Shown in pieces: positions 46,839-57,221 of a stretch of 64,000 bases of DNA. Where the stretch lies: positions 62,001 to 126,000 of the forward strand of contig NZ_KB902204.1 in assembly GCF_000379425.1 (NCBI RefSeq). Reading direction: 5' to 3'. The position numbers and the translations under genes are program-made. Under the pieces are notes generated by a model. The model saw only the letters and a program-made list of their open reading frames with translations, did no database searches and had not been told where the DNA came from. Positions within the stretch are counted from its first letter, which is position 1, and each line of letters opens with the position of its first letter. This stretch comes from Corynebacterium lubricantis DSM 45231. GTDB taxonomy: Bacteria; Actinomycetota; Actinomycetes; Mycobacteriales; Mycobacteriaceae.

Positions 46839-47405
46839 GTGAGTGTAATGATTCGTCGCCTAACAGGACCTGAGTTCTCGGTCCTCGCCCCCGAGCTCGT
46901 CGATATCTATATCGAAGCAATGGGATACTCACCCTCCATCCGCCTCCAGCGCATCCACGTCTGGCGCCGAGAAATCGCCCAGCCAGGATTTACCGCGCTC
47001 ATCGCCCAACTCGATGACCAAGTCGTCGGAGTTACCTACGGTTTCCTCGGTTCATCTGACCGTTGGTGGGACAAGCAGCTTCGCCGCGGTTTCGAAGAAG
47101 CAGGCGGTGCAACCCCAGAACAACTCGAACTTCTGCGCAGTTACTTTGAGGTTGCAGAGATCCATGTCGCGCCGAAGCTTCAGGTGCGCGGAATCGGACG
47201 CCGGCTGATCACCGAATTGCTGTGGAATGCCCCCGCTTCGTATGTCGCTCTTTCTACCCCAGAAGTAGAAAACGAGAATAACCCTGCTTTCGGCCTGTAC
47301 CGCTCGCTGGGATTCAAGGACGTTTTACGCCACTTCTATTACCAAGGCGATGAACGACCCTTCGCCGTGCTTGGGCGCAGCTTGCCACTCGACGCAAAGA
47401 ATTAA
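46839..47405 (+). CDS. GNAT family N-acetyltransferase
   Basis: 188 residues from GTG 46839, or from ATG 46848. A GNAT fold with the acetyl-CoA-binding motif VAPKLQVRGIGRRLITELL (about residues 108-127) and NNPAFGLYRSLGFKDVLRHFYYQGDERPFAVLGR. Substrate unknown. No Shine-Dalgarno is visible, and TAAGTG lies just before GTG, so the transcript may be leaderless. In C. glutamicum I recall metF between this gene and idsA; here only 110 bp separate them. Confidence 0.85.
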   Translation: MSVMIRRLTGPEFSVLAPELVDIYIEAMGYSPSIRLQRIHVWRREIAQPGFTALIAQLDDQVVGVTYGFLGSSDRWWDKQLRRGFEEAGGATPEQLELLRSYFEVAEIHVAPKLQVRGIGRRLITELLWNAPASYVALSTPEVENENNPAFGLYRSLGFKDVLRHFYYQGDERPFAVLGRSLPLDAKN

Positions 47406-47515
47406 TTCACGCCTCGAGGTTCACTGGCTTCCCGAACTCGACTCTTTAGTATTAGTTCCTCCCCTTGGTGGGTACTGTTAGGGAGACGACGATTCACCGA
47501 CCAAGGAGTTTTCGC

Positions 47516-48640
47516 GTGAGCGCACCGGACAACCAAGCCAAAGATCTCCGCCAGCTTTCATTGAATGACGTTCCTGAAGAAGCGCAAAAGTTACTCGCGC
47601 AATTCTTTAATGAACAAGAGGAGAAAGTTGCCGGTATCGGCCGTCCGGTGACTGAGGCCGTTAGTTACCTTCGGGATTTCGTTCTCAATGGTGGAAAACG
47701 GGTCCGCCCGCTGTATGGATGGGCCGGGTTTGTCGGTGCCGGTGGCCTGAAAAATCTCAATGGCACCAACGAAGACCCGCAGGCCGTCCTCCGCGCCGTG
47801 AGCTCGCTCGAGTTTATTCAGGCATGCGCGCTGATCCACGACGACATTATTGATTCGTCTGATACCCGGCGCGGAAATCCCACAGTCCACCGCGCTGTCG
47901 AGGCCGCGCATCAGGAGCAGCAGTGGACAGGAGATTCCGCCCACTTCGGCGAATCGACCGCAATTTTGGTCGGCGATCTCGCTCTCGTGTGGGCTGAAGA
48001 TATGTGGCGCTATTCCGGCCTCTCCCATGCTGCTCTCGATCGCGCGGCAGAACCATGGCGCGCCATGCGCACCGAAGTCATTGGTGGCCAGCTCCTCGAT
48101 ATCTCCCTCGAGGCCTCCGGCGACGAGAGCCCAGAATTGGCCAACGCGGTGAACCGATTCAAAACCGCTGCTTATACAATCGAGCGTCCACTCCACCTAG
48201 GTGCCGCGATTGCGGGAGCTTCTCCGGAGGTCATCGAGGCGTTTCGTGGTTACGGTACCGATATCGGCATCGCGTTTCAGCTTCGCGACGATCTCCTGGG
48301 CGTGTTCGGAGACCCATCCGAGACAGGAAAGCCCGCCGGAGACGACCTGCGCGAAGGCAAACGCACGGTCTTGCTCGCCACTGCGTTGCAGCGTGCCGAC
48401 AAGTCAGATCCGGCAGCAGCTGCGCAGCTGCGCGCCGGAGTAGGTACCGAAACCAATCCCGAGAAAATTGCGGAGCTCGCATCGATTATCGCTTCCACGG
48501 GTGCTGTTGAATCCATCGAGGAGCAAATTTCTACGCTGACAGTCTCCGGTTTGAAGCATCTCACGGATGCAGGTATCGAACCTCAGGTCACCGAGGACCT
48601 GCACAAGCTCGCGATCAGAATGACTGAGCGGCGCAAATAA
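47516..48640 (+). CDS. idsA: Polyprenyl diphosphate synthase (geranylgeranyl-PP type)
   Basis: 374 residues from GTG 47516 (MSAPDNQAKDLRQL) with AAGGAG seven bases upstream; an in-frame start at 47465 is rejected. The two Asp-rich motifs are DDIIDSSDTRRG and DDLLGVFGD. Adds isopentenyl units to an allylic diphosphate, giving C15-C20 products for polyprenols, menaquinone or carotenoids. Its stop overlaps the start of mptA by one base, coupling isoprenoid supply to lipid-linked mannosylation. Confidence 0.93.
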   Translation: MSAPDNQAKDLRQLSLNDVPEEAQKLLAQFFNEQEEKVAGIGRPVTEAVSYLRDFVLNGGKRVRPLYGWAGFVGAGGLKNLNGTNEDPQAVLRAVSSLEFIQACALIHDDIIDSSDTRRGNPTVHRAVEAAHQEQQWTGDSAHFGESTAILVGDLALVWAEDMWRYSGLSHAALDRAAEPWRAMRTEVIGGQLLDISLEASGDESPELANAVNRFKTAAYTIERPLHLGAAIAGASPEVIEAFRGYGTDIGIAFQLRDDLLGVFGDPSETGKPAGDDLREGKRTVLLATALQRADKSDPAAAAQLRAGVGTETNPEKIAELASIIASTGAVESIEEQISTLTVSGLKHLTDAGIEPQVTEDLHKLAIRMTERRK

Positions 48641-50133
48641 TGTGGCAGAGATTGGCACGTGTCTCCCCTACGACATGGGGCCTGATCGGCACCATTTTGA
48701 TCACCCTGGGTTCCTTTGGCGCCGGCGCTACCCGTAATCGTGGTGGTGCACTGGACGCGCTGGGATGGAACTTTCTCGCGTTCGGTCACGGGAAGGGAAT
48801 CCTGGAAGTCACCCTTCTGATCGGAATTCTCCTCCTTATTCTCGGCTGGCTCCAGGTTGGGCGCCGGACAATCGTCGATAAGCCTGAAAGCGACGCTGAA
48901 CGCTTCGCCACCGTGCGACGAAGCTTGTGGCTGTGGGTGGCTCCACTTGTCGTGGCGGCGCCGATCTTGTCGCGTGACGTGTACTCGTATCTCATGCAGG
49001 GCGCGATGGTGCGCGACGGCTTCGATCCTTATACCGAAGGTGCCGCAATTAATCCGGGGCCGTACCTGTTGGAGGTCTCCCACGACTGGCGTAACACCAC
49101 AACACCTTATGGTCCGCTGCATATGTGGATCGGTGAAGGGGTAACCACCGTCGTGGGAGATAATGTGGCCGCAGGTCTGATCGCCTACAAGCTGATTTCT
49201 TTGGCCGGTTTTGCGGTGATCGCTTGGGCAATTCCGAAGATCGCCACGAAGCTGGGCGGCGACCCGGCCATGGCGCTATGGCTCGGTGTGGCCAACCCCG
49301 TGATGATCTTGCACATGGTCGGGGGCATGCACAACGAATCGATCATGGTCGCTCTCGTGTCCGTGGGAATTCTGTGCGCGTTAAACCGGAAGTTTGTGGC
49401 CGCAGTTGTACTGATCTCTGTTGCCGTTTCTCTGAAGGCAACCGCCGCGATCGCGCTGCCCTTCGTGGTGTGGATTGCGACCAACCACTTCGCCGGCAAA
49501 GACACCCCAGTACGCAGGAAGATCATCGCCTTTGTGGCGTCCGGTGCCATTGGGGTCGCGTTGACCTTGGCCGTGGTGAGTTTTGTGACGTGGGCGTCCG
49601 GTTCTTCGTGGGGTTGGCTCGCCGAGATTTCGGGGAACTCCAAGGTGGTCAATCCTTTGGCACTGCCCACGCTTGTCACCGACCTGGTGATCCCGTTCAT
49701 TCAGCTTTTCGATGAGCTCTTCCCTTATAACCAAGTGCTTTCGGCAGCCCGCACGGTGGGTACCTTCGCCATGCTCGCCGGCCTAGTGGTGATCTGGTGG
49801 CTGTTTCGCCAAAACGACAGGCGCGCAATCATGGGCACCACGCTCGCCTACCAATGGGCGTACTTGGTCAACGCTGTCTCACTGCCGTGGTACTACGCGT
49901 CGGTGATCAGCCTGGTCGGTACTTTCCGCCCGCCGGTGTGGCTCCTGCAGTTGACCACCGGCGCATCGGTGTTCATCGCGCTGGCCTTCACCGGTGGAGG
50001 CAACCACAGGTTCTACGACCTGTGGTTCATCGGCATCGGGCTGATTCTCGCGTGGCTGGCCGCCACGTACGTGTTCCCGTTAGGTACTCAAAAGCCGGGT
50101 ACTAAAAAGCCATCGCCTGCGCGCGCCGAATAA
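48640..50133 (+). CDS. mptA: Alpha-(1->6)-mannosyltransferase (lipomannan core)
   Basis: 497 residues with about 12-13 membrane helices, a GT-C type polyprenol-phosphate-mannose-dependent transferase. The first extracytoplasmic loop holds SRDVYSYLMQGAMVRDGFDPY, the acidic GT-C motif. Expected to extend the alpha-1,6-mannan core of lipomannan outside the membrane, as in C. glutamicum MptA. The start overlaps the idsA stop, and the end overlaps the convergent Rv2175c-like gene by 32 bases. Confidence 0.9.
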   Translation: MWQRLARVSPTTWGLIGTILITLGSFGAGATRNRGGALDALGWNFLAFGHGKGILEVTLLIGILLLILGWLQVGRRTIVDKPESDAERFATVRRSLWLWVAPLVVAAPILSRDVYSYLMQGAMVRDGFDPYTEGAAINPGPYLLEVSHDWRNTTTPYGPLHMWIGEGVTTVVGDNVAAGLIAYKLISLAGFAVIAWAIPKIATKLGGDPAMALWLGVANPVMILHMVGGMHNESIMVALVSVGILCALNRKFVAAVVLISVAVSLKATAAIALPFVVWIATNHFAGKDTPVRRKIIAFVASGAIGVALTLAVVSFVTWASGSSWGWLAEISGNSKVVNPLALPTLVTDLVIPFIQLFDELFPYNQVLSAARTVGTFAMLAGLVVIWWLFRQNDRRAIMGTTLAYQWAYLVNAVSLPWYYASVISLVGTFRPPVWLLQLTTGASVFIALAFTGGGNHRFYDLWFIGIGLILAWLAATYVFPLGTQKPGTKKPSPARAE

Positions 50134-50467
50134 CTTCGCGGGCGCCATGCCCGTGGAGTGCATCGACAGGGCGGCCCGGCAGCGTGTCATCGGGAGTAAA
50201 GAGGAATCGGAGGATTTCTTCGTCCGTGAAGTGGTTGTCCTTTAAGACGGTGACAGCGCTTCCCACGAATTTGTTGAGCTCGTCCCCGTCCAACAACACC
50301 GCTGGGATGTACTTCTTGCCATCGACGACGTAGGCGACCAGTTTGTTGGTGTTCAACAGATCATGAACCTTGGTCACTACTACTCCGAGGCGCTCTGACA
50401 CGTCTGGCACGGCGAGCAGCTCTTCGCCATCGAGCAGCGCTGCGAGTTCTTCACTTAAGTTATTCAC
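50102..50467 (-). CDS. Rv2175c-family DNA-binding protein
   Basis: 121 residues from GTG 50467. A winged-helix protein (VPDVSERLGVVVTKVHDLLNTNKL...GKKYIPAVLL) with the conserved C-terminus RPVDALHGHGAREVIRRAQAMAF. In mycobacteria Rv2175c binds DNA and is phosphorylated on an N-terminal Thr by PknL, which abolishes binding. PknL is divergently transcribed 69 bp away. TAAACT seven bases before GTG suggests a leaderless start. Confidence 0.92.
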   Translation of the reverse strand: MNNLSEELAALLDGEELLAVPDVSERLGVVVTKVHDLLNTNKLVAYVVDGKKYIPAVLLDGDELNKFVGSAVTVLKDNHFTDEEILRFLFTPDDTLPGRPVDALHGHGAREVIRRAQAMAF

Positions 50468-50536
50468 ATGAGTTAGTTTACGTTTTAGAGGCGTTCGACT
50501 ACCACTTGAGCGCCGATGTGCACCATACTTGGTGCC

Positions 50537-52816
50537 ATGAGTCAGCTCGCAGTTGGAGATTATCTGGAGGATAGGTACCGCATCGATCGCCCGATCGCTC
50601 GCGGTGGCATGTCCACGGTGTACCGGTGCGTCGACGAGCGTTTAGGCCGGGAAGTCGCGGCGAAAGTCATGGACGAGAAGTATGTCGATGACGAAGTGTT
50701 CATGTCTCGCTTCACCCGAGAAGCGCGCGCCATGGCGCAGTTAACGCACCCAAACTTGGTTAATGTGTACGACTTCTCGGTGCACGGCGACCACGCCTTT
50801 TTGATCATGGAGCTGATCACGGGTGGCACCTTACGCGAGCTTTTGGCCGAGCGCGGCCCGATGCCACCGCACGCTGCGACCTCGGTCATGCGCGCCGTAC
50901 TCACTGGACTTTCCGTCGCACACGCCAAGGGTATGGTGCACCGCGATATCAAGCCCGACAACATCTTGATCAATGGCGATAATCGGGTCAAGCTCGCCGA
51001 TTTTGGCCTGGTTCGCGCTGCCGCCGATTCCACGCATTCCACCGACCAGATCGTGGGCACGGTCGCCTACCTCTCCCCCGAGCAGGTCAACGGCACCGAA
51101 ATCACGCAGGCCTCGGATGTCTATTCCGCCGGCATCGTGTTATTCGAATTGCTCACGGGCGAGACTCCTTTCTCGGGGGATACTCAGCTCACGCACGCGT
51201 TCGCCAGGCTTAACGACGATGTGCCCGCGCCCTCGTCAAAGATCGCCGGTGTGCCTAAGCTTTTCGACGAACTTGTGGCCACCGCGACAGCCCGCGATCC
51301 GCATGATCGGTTCAGCGACGCGGGGGAATTCCTCGCCGCCCTCGACGATGTCGCAGCCGAGCTGAATCTTCCTGCTTACACCGTGCCCGTGCCGACGAAT
51401 TCTGCAGCGCACCGCGTCGCCGCGATCCCGACGAATATGACTCCGCCTCAGGGAGCTGACGCAGACCCTGCTGAGAATGTCACAGAGGTAGTTGACGGGC
51501 CCGAGAGCAAAACGTCGATTCTGGAGAACAACGCGCGGGACAATGCGGAGACCTATGTCTTTCCCGAAGCCGATCCGCAGCCCGTCTCGCCTGTCGCCCC
51601 AAAAAACGAGACGGCGATCTTCCCCGCCGCGGCGTCCCCTCGACCAGAGACGCAGATCCAACACGAGGTGCCCGCGCAGCAACCCCAGCAACCGGCGCCT
51701 CGCGCTGAGGTGGACACCCAGGCACCTGCCCCGGAGACTAATCGCTCAAAGGTGACCTTGATCGTGTGGCTCGTCGTCATCGCAGTACTCACCGTGGCGG
51801 TGGCAATCGGTGCGTGGTGGTTTGGTTCAGGACGCTACGGGGAGATCCCCCAGGTACTGGGCATGGATCGCGAGCAGGCCGTGACCGCTGTTGCCGATGC
51901 AGGTTTCGAAACAGCGACCGAAATCGTCTATCACGACTCCGTCCCCGTCGACCAGTCCGTGGGCACGCAACCACCCGTGGGTGGAAAGGCCTTACCCGGC
52001 GACGTGGTCACCGTCTTGATCTCACAGGGGCGGCCCACGGTGCCGGAAGTCCCCGCAGGCATCGGCGTGGAAGATTACCGCGCACTGGCCAACGAGCGCA
52101 CCTTCGAGGTAGCCACGGGTGAATCTGTATATTCCAGCGGCGCACCAGTGGGATCAATAGCCAAGACAGAGCCTGAGGCTGGCACAGCCTTGGCCATGGG
52201 CAGCACGATCACCGTTGCCGTATCCAAGGGCCCCGAACCCATCGCCGTGCCCGATATTCGTGGCATTCCGCAAAGGGATGCCATCGCCCAGCTCGAGGAT
52301 GCTGGTCTCAACGTCGGAGAGATTACCGAGAAATTCGACGATGAAATTTACAGCGGAAACGTCATCAGCACCTCGCCGGCACGCCTGTCCGAGCTCGAGC
52401 GTGGCGACACCGTCGACTTGGTAATTTCCAATGCTGTCACTGTCCCCGATGTCACCGGCTGGGATGTCGAGGATGCCACAAGCGCGCTCGAAGAGGCAGG
52501 CCTCGATGTGGGCAGGGCCACGCGCGACAAGGACGTCGTCTCCGATAACGCTAACCGGGTCACCACCACCGATCCCGCGCCGTGGACCAACCTTGAGCCC
52601 GACGATGCCGACGTGCGCCTCGTGCTGCCGGGGCGCGTGACGGTGCCGAATCTCGAGGGGATGCGCGTCGAGGATGCCAGGGACCAGCTTGAAAGTATCG
52701 GCCTCAAGCTCAACCGAGGATCGCGTTACGACGATGAACTGATCACCACGCAGAACACGAAGGCTGGCGAGTCAGTATCCGCAGGCACCACAATCCGGGT
52801 CAGCAGCAAGAAATAG
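50537..52816 (+). CDS. pknL: Serine/threonine protein kinase with PASTA domains
   Basis: 759 residues from ATG 50537 (MSQLAVGDYLEDRYRI); CATACT just upstream fits a leaderless start. Kinase domain about 13-275: glycine loop ARGGMSTVY, catalytic Lys in AAKVMDEK, HRDIKPDN, ADFGLV and a Thr/Ser-rich activation loop. A Pro/Glu-rich linker and one membrane helix (VTLIVWLVVIAVLTVAV, about 405-425) lead to five PASTA repeats outside (first IPQVLGMDREQAV, last VPNLEGMRVEDARDQL). PASTA domains sense peptidoglycan or lipid II. Likely substrates include the neighbouring Rv2175c homologue. Confidence 0.95.
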   Translation: MSQLAVGDYLEDRYRIDRPIARGGMSTVYRCVDERLGREVAAKVMDEKYVDDEVFMSRFTREARAMAQLTHPNLVNVYDFSVHGDHAFLIMELITGGTLRELLAERGPMPPHAATSVMRAVLTGLSVAHAKGMVHRDIKPDNILINGDNRVKLADFGLVRAAADSTHSTDQIVGTVAYLSPEQVNGTEITQASDVYSAGIVLFELLTGETPFSGDTQLTHAFARLNDDVPAPSSKIAGVPKLFDELVATATARDPHDRFSDAGEFLAALDDVAAELNLPAYTVPVPTNSAAHRVAAIPTNMTPPQGADADPAENVTEVVDGPESKTSILENNARDNAETYVFPEADPQPVSPVAPKNETAIFPAAASPRPETQIQHEVPAQQPQQPAPRAEVDTQAPAPETNRSKVTLIVWLVVIAVLTVAVAIGAWWFGSGRYGEIPQVLGMDREQAVTAVADAGFETATEIVYHDSVPVDQSVGTQPPVGGKALPGDVVTVLISQGRPTVPEVPAGIGVEDYRALANERTFEVATGESVYSSGAPVGSIAKTEPEAGTALAMGSTITVAVSKGPEPIAVPDIRGIPQRDAIAQLEDAGLNVGEITEKFDDEIYSGNVISTSPARLSELERGDTVDLVISNAVTVPDVTGWDVEDATSALEEAGLDVGRATRDKDVVSDNANRVTTTDPAPWTNLEPDDADVRLVLPGRVTVPNLEGMRVEDARDQLESIGLKLNRGSRYDDELITTQNTKAGESVSAGTTIRVSSKK

Positions 52817-52832
52817 GCGCGAGAAAACACTA

Positions 52833-52880
52833 ACCGCCCGCTCCCTCACACACAGTTGTGGGTGGGGCGCGGGCGGTTTT
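52833..52880. terminator. Terminator between pknL and DAHP synthase gene
   Basis: Outer stem ACCGCCCGC (52833-52841) with GCGGGCGGT (52869-52877), inner CACA/TGTG, and TTTTG on the plus side. Serves the convergent genes. Confidence 0.85.
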
Positions 52881-52899
52881 GTCGTCGTAAAGCGAAAAC

Positions 52900-54306
<1,407 letters not shown>

Positions 54307-54361
54307 TCAACTGGAGAATCCCTAGAGGAGGGAAGAAAGTGCCCACATAGTGAGAAAGGTA

Positions 54362-54871
54362 CTAGCGGTGTGCGCGCCCTCGGCCGTCGATAGGCATGAC
54401 CTTCATACACGCCTTGAACTTTTCGAGGTTGTGGCGGGCATCAACCAAGGCATCATGGTTGCCGTCGGGCGACTCGGGCAGGCTCGGTCGGCCCGCGATT
54501 TCCCAGTATTGCTTCAGCTCGTGGGTAAAGCGGGGAAGATTCTTTGGCATCGCAGCCATATCTCCCCACAGTTGCGCGAAAACGACATGGTCGTAGGCTC
54601 CCACCCATGCCCACAGCTCGGGGCGTGCCACGCGCTTCGTGATGAATGCATGAACTTCGTCGCGAATCGTGTCTTTCGACTTCCACACAGAATCCTGCGG
54701 ATTAGGCAACTTCGCCAAGACGTTTTCGCGCACCCACGCGTTGGCCTTGGTGGAATCAAATTCTGTGGACACGGCGTAGTACTCGCTGCCGTCTTCTCCC
54801 ACGATACCGATGGAAACGAGGTCGATTGTCGTCCCATTCTCGATGAACTCGGTGTCGTAAAAATACCTCAC
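54362..54871 (-). CDS. 3'-5' exoribonuclease, Rv2179c type
   Basis: 169 residues from GTG 54871. The motifs DTEFIENGTTIDLVSIGIV (exo I, Asp-Glu), the central AWVGAYDHVVFAQLWG (exo II) and HDALVDARHNLEKFK (exo III, His-Asp) fit DEDDh nucleases of the RNase AS family. It probably trims 3' poly(A)-like RNA ends. Conserved next to the class II DAHP synthase gene in mycobacteria and corynebacteria. Confidence 0.9.
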   Translation of the reverse strand: MRYFYDTEFIENGTTIDLVSIGIVGEDGSEYYAVSTEFDSTKANAWVRENVLAKLPNPQDSVWKSKDTIRDEVHAFITKRVARPELWAWVGAYDHVVFAQLWGDMAAMPKNLPRFTHELKQYWEIAGRPSLPESPDGNHDALVDARHNLEKFKACMKVMPIDGRGRAHR

Positions 54872-54950
54872 GTGGCTGACACGCTCATTTCCATTGCTCT
54901 TGAATCTTGTCCACGATGTGGCTAGTCACCATCTGATTCTAATGGTGCGC

Positions 54951-55139
54951 CTAGCGGGACTGCGCTGAGTCCTGCTTCGTCGCCTTCTTCTTGCCCACTG
55001 GCACAAAAAGAACCAGGATCAACGCCAACATCAGGATCGGCGACAGTGTGGTCACGTGGAAACTAAGGCCCGCGATGACGAGATAGCCGATGATGATGGC
55101 CACTGAGAGCGCCAATCGGGTTGCTAGTACTTTGTCCAT
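54951..55139 (-). CDS. Small membrane protein, two helices
   Basis: 62 residues: two hydrophobic segments (about 6-28 and 32-49), then a basic tail KKKATKQDSAQSR. No family recognised. Seven bases after the acyltransferase gene stop on the same strand, so translationally linked with it. Start ATG 55139. Confidence 0.65.
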   Translation of the reverse strand: MDKVLATRLALSVAIIIGYLVIAGLSFHVTTLSPILMLALILVLFVPVGKKKATKQDSAQSR

Positions 55140-55146
55140 CTATTGG

Positions 55147-56358
55147 CTACTTTCTTTTGCTCACGCCACTTGTAGAAACCCCCGCTGCGCCGACCGAACG
55201 GATTGCCTCCGCGTCGTGGGCCTTGTCATCAACCTTGTCGGAGACCTTCTTAGAGACCTTCTTAGTAACGCCAAGCTCCGGCAGCATTGGTGGGTAGAGA
55301 CTCCAGCGTACTCCGGGGATTTTACCCAGCAGCCACATCCCCACTGCACCAATGCAGGCCGCAAGAAGTGCCAGCGCAATCCAGAGGTACTTGGACATCC
55401 ATGGGTTGGCCTCATCGATGCCAATCGGAAGGTCGTAGGCTTCTCGCGGCATGGAAATCAGCAGGGTCATCCCGATCGGGTGGCCGAGGTAGATCGGCAG
55501 GGTGTTCTGCCCCAGCTTCTGAAGCGGACGAGCGATAAAGCGCACGTGCGACAGGGCGACCGCCAGCATGACACCGCTGGGCAGCATCAGCGTGTACTGC
55601 GCCAGATTGATCAACAGCTGAACCTCGGCGAGGCTAAACGGCGCCAAGCGTGGCACGGGGATTTCCAGTGGCGCACCGGAAGCCACAAAATTGTTCCACG
55701 ACACCATCAACGCCACAGCGGTCAGGAAAGTGCCCAGTGCGATCAGGATGTTCTTTGGCTTCCCCGCCTCGTCCGCGAACCGCATGATGTAGCGTCGCAG
55801 GTACGCACCAGCGATAAAGATCGGCAGGTACATGATCGCCTTTGCGACGATGGGCACCTCGTGATGCAGTGGGATCGCGGCGATGGGGCTGAGCGCCACC
55901 GCGACAGTTCCCCACCACGGCAGCTTCTTGGTTGCCCAGAGGGCGACGTTGAATAAAATCAGGGCGTAGAGGAACCACGCCATATTTCTGCCCGTGGCAA
56001 TGAGAGTGAAGTATTCCTCCCCCGTCATCGGCCCGGCCATGCCCGCCATTTGGAGCATCTGATTATTCAGCGATACCTCGATAGGCACCCCGATCAGGTA
56101 GGGCACGAGGAAAAACCACAGGCGACGACGGAACAACTCGGTGAACGAGAAGTTAAAAACCTTTGCGGAGAACAAGCCACTGACAAGGAAGAATAGTGGC
56201 ATCCGCAAGGGGTCGAGGAAGGTGTTCGCCTGAGAAAGCAGCGTGTCGCGCGCTCCAGGGATCAACAGTGAGACGTGAAGAACGACAACGCCAATGATGG
56301 ACAGGCCTTTTGCAACATCAGGCCAAATCAGGCGTTGTGCTGCCATACTTTCATCCAC
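55147..56358 (-). CDS. Membrane acyltransferase family 3 protein
   Basis: 403 residues from ATG 56358; ATG 56346 is an alternative. Starts with RLIWPDVAKGLSIIGVVVLHVSL, the His-containing first helix of the acyltransferase-3 family (OafA/WecH-like), followed by about ten membrane helices and FFLVSGLFSAKV. The family O-acylates surface carbohydrates or lipids; in corynebacteria trehalose mycolate acetylation is one known case, but the substrate here is unknown. Ends in a Lys/Asp-rich tail. Next to a possible tRNA remnant. Confidence 0.85.
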   Translation of the reverse strand: MDESMAAQRLIWPDVAKGLSIIGVVVLHVSLLIPGARDTLLSQANTFLDPLRMPLFFLVSGLFSAKVFNFSFTELFRRRLWFFLVPYLIGVPIEVSLNNQMLQMAGMAGPMTGEEYFTLIATGRNMAWFLYALILFNVALWATKKLPWWGTVAVALSPIAAIPLHHEVPIVAKAIMYLPIFIAGAYLRRYIMRFADEAGKPKNILIALGTFLTAVALMVSWNNFVASGAPLEIPVPRLAPFSLAEVQLLINLAQYTLMLPSGVMLAVALSHVRFIARPLQKLGQNTLPIYLGHPIGMTLLISMPREAYDLPIGIDEANPWMSKYLWIALALLAACIGAVGMWLLGKIPGVRWSLYPPMLPELGVTKKVSKKVSDKVDDKAHDAEAIRSVGAAGVSTSGVSKRK

Positions 56359-56425
56359 CTCAGATCAAGATATTCACATAATTGCAAGCTAATGGCTTGC
56401 AAACGATGTCTATCTTACCTGTTCA

Positions 56426-56438
56426 GGGACTCGAACCC
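56426..56438 (-). other. tRNA T-arm-like fragment
   Basis: The minus strand reads GGGTTCGAGTCCC, the classical T-arm, followed by a possible acceptor end TGAACAGGTA. No matching 5' acceptor, D-arm or anticodon stem is found upstream, so this is at most a tRNA 3' remnant or chance resemblance. Confidence 0.35.
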
Positions 56439-56440
56439 AA

Positions 56441-56460
56441 ACACTTTGAGGGGAAAGTGT
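56441..56460 (-). terminator. Weak hairpin after plsC
   Basis: Perfect 7-bp stem ACACTTT (56441-56447) with AAAGTGT (56454-56460), six-base loop, 17 bases after the plsC stop and followed by TTTGGGTT on the minus strand. Confidence 0.45.
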
Positions 56461-56477
56461 CTCACACAACTCTCAAG

Positions 56478-57221
56478 CTAGGCTTTAAGGTCCGGCTCGG
56501 TACCCGCCGGATAGCCCTTGCCTGCTTCCAACGACTTCTTCACGTCTGAGGCGTACGCATCCACATAGGGATAACCGGTCAGCTCCGAAAGGGCGTGCAT
56601 GACATAGTCCGTGAATGGACGCATGACCTCACGAGAGTCCGGGTCGTAGCCATTTTCTTTCGCCCACTCCCGAGGATGGATGGGCTTTCCAATCCGGACT
56701 TCAACCTTGACTGGGCGAATCAGGGTGGTGCCAATCGGGTTGGCCTTGCCCGTGTTTAGCATGCCGACGGGCACAACTGGAACGTCGCTCGCCATGGCCA
56801 CACGCGCCATGCCGGTACGTCCCTTGTAGATCCGCTCATCCGGGGCGCGGGTTCCTTCGGGATAGATGCCAAACAGGCCGCCATCCTCGAAGACCTTGGT
56901 GGCGGCTTCTGTCAGTGCGTCACCCGCGCTTTCCGACTGACGATAGATCGGGATCTGTCCCGCCGAGGAGAAGAACCACTTCTGGAAAAGACCCTTCAGG
57001 CCGGGCTTGGTGAAATATTCGCTCTTCGCCGGGAATACAATCTGGCGAGGGCACACGAGTGGGAACGCGAAAGAGTCATAGACCGACTGGTGGTTCGAGG
57101 CCATGATGGCCGGGCCTTCCATGGGAACATTCTCTCCGCCGACGTATTTAGGGCGGCTCCACACACGCGCAATTGGGCCGAGGAGGACGTACTTATACAG
57201 CCAGTACCACTTATTATGCAT
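56478..57221 (-). CDS. plsC: 1-acyl-sn-glycerol-3-phosphate acyltransferase
   Basis: 247 residues, ATG with AAGGAG upstream. The catalytic motif NHQSVYDS (HX4D) at about residue 43 and the substrate motif YPEGTRAPD (about 120) are present. Acylates lysophosphatidate to phosphatidate in phospholipid synthesis. Its start lies within the last codons of the glucokinase gene (overlap 8 bases). Confidence 0.93.
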   Translation of the reverse strand: MHNKWYWLYKYVLLGPIARVWSRPKYVGGENVPMEGPAIMASNHQSVYDSFAFPLVCPRQIVFPAKSEYFTKPGLKGLFQKWFFSSAGQIPIYRQSESAGDALTEAATKVFEDGGLFGIYPEGTRAPDERIYKGRTGMARVAMASDVPVVPVGMLNTGKANPIGTTLIRPVKVEVRIGKPIHPREWAKENGYDPDSREVMRPFTDYVMHALSELTGYPYVDAYASDVKKSLEAGKGYPAGTEPDLKA

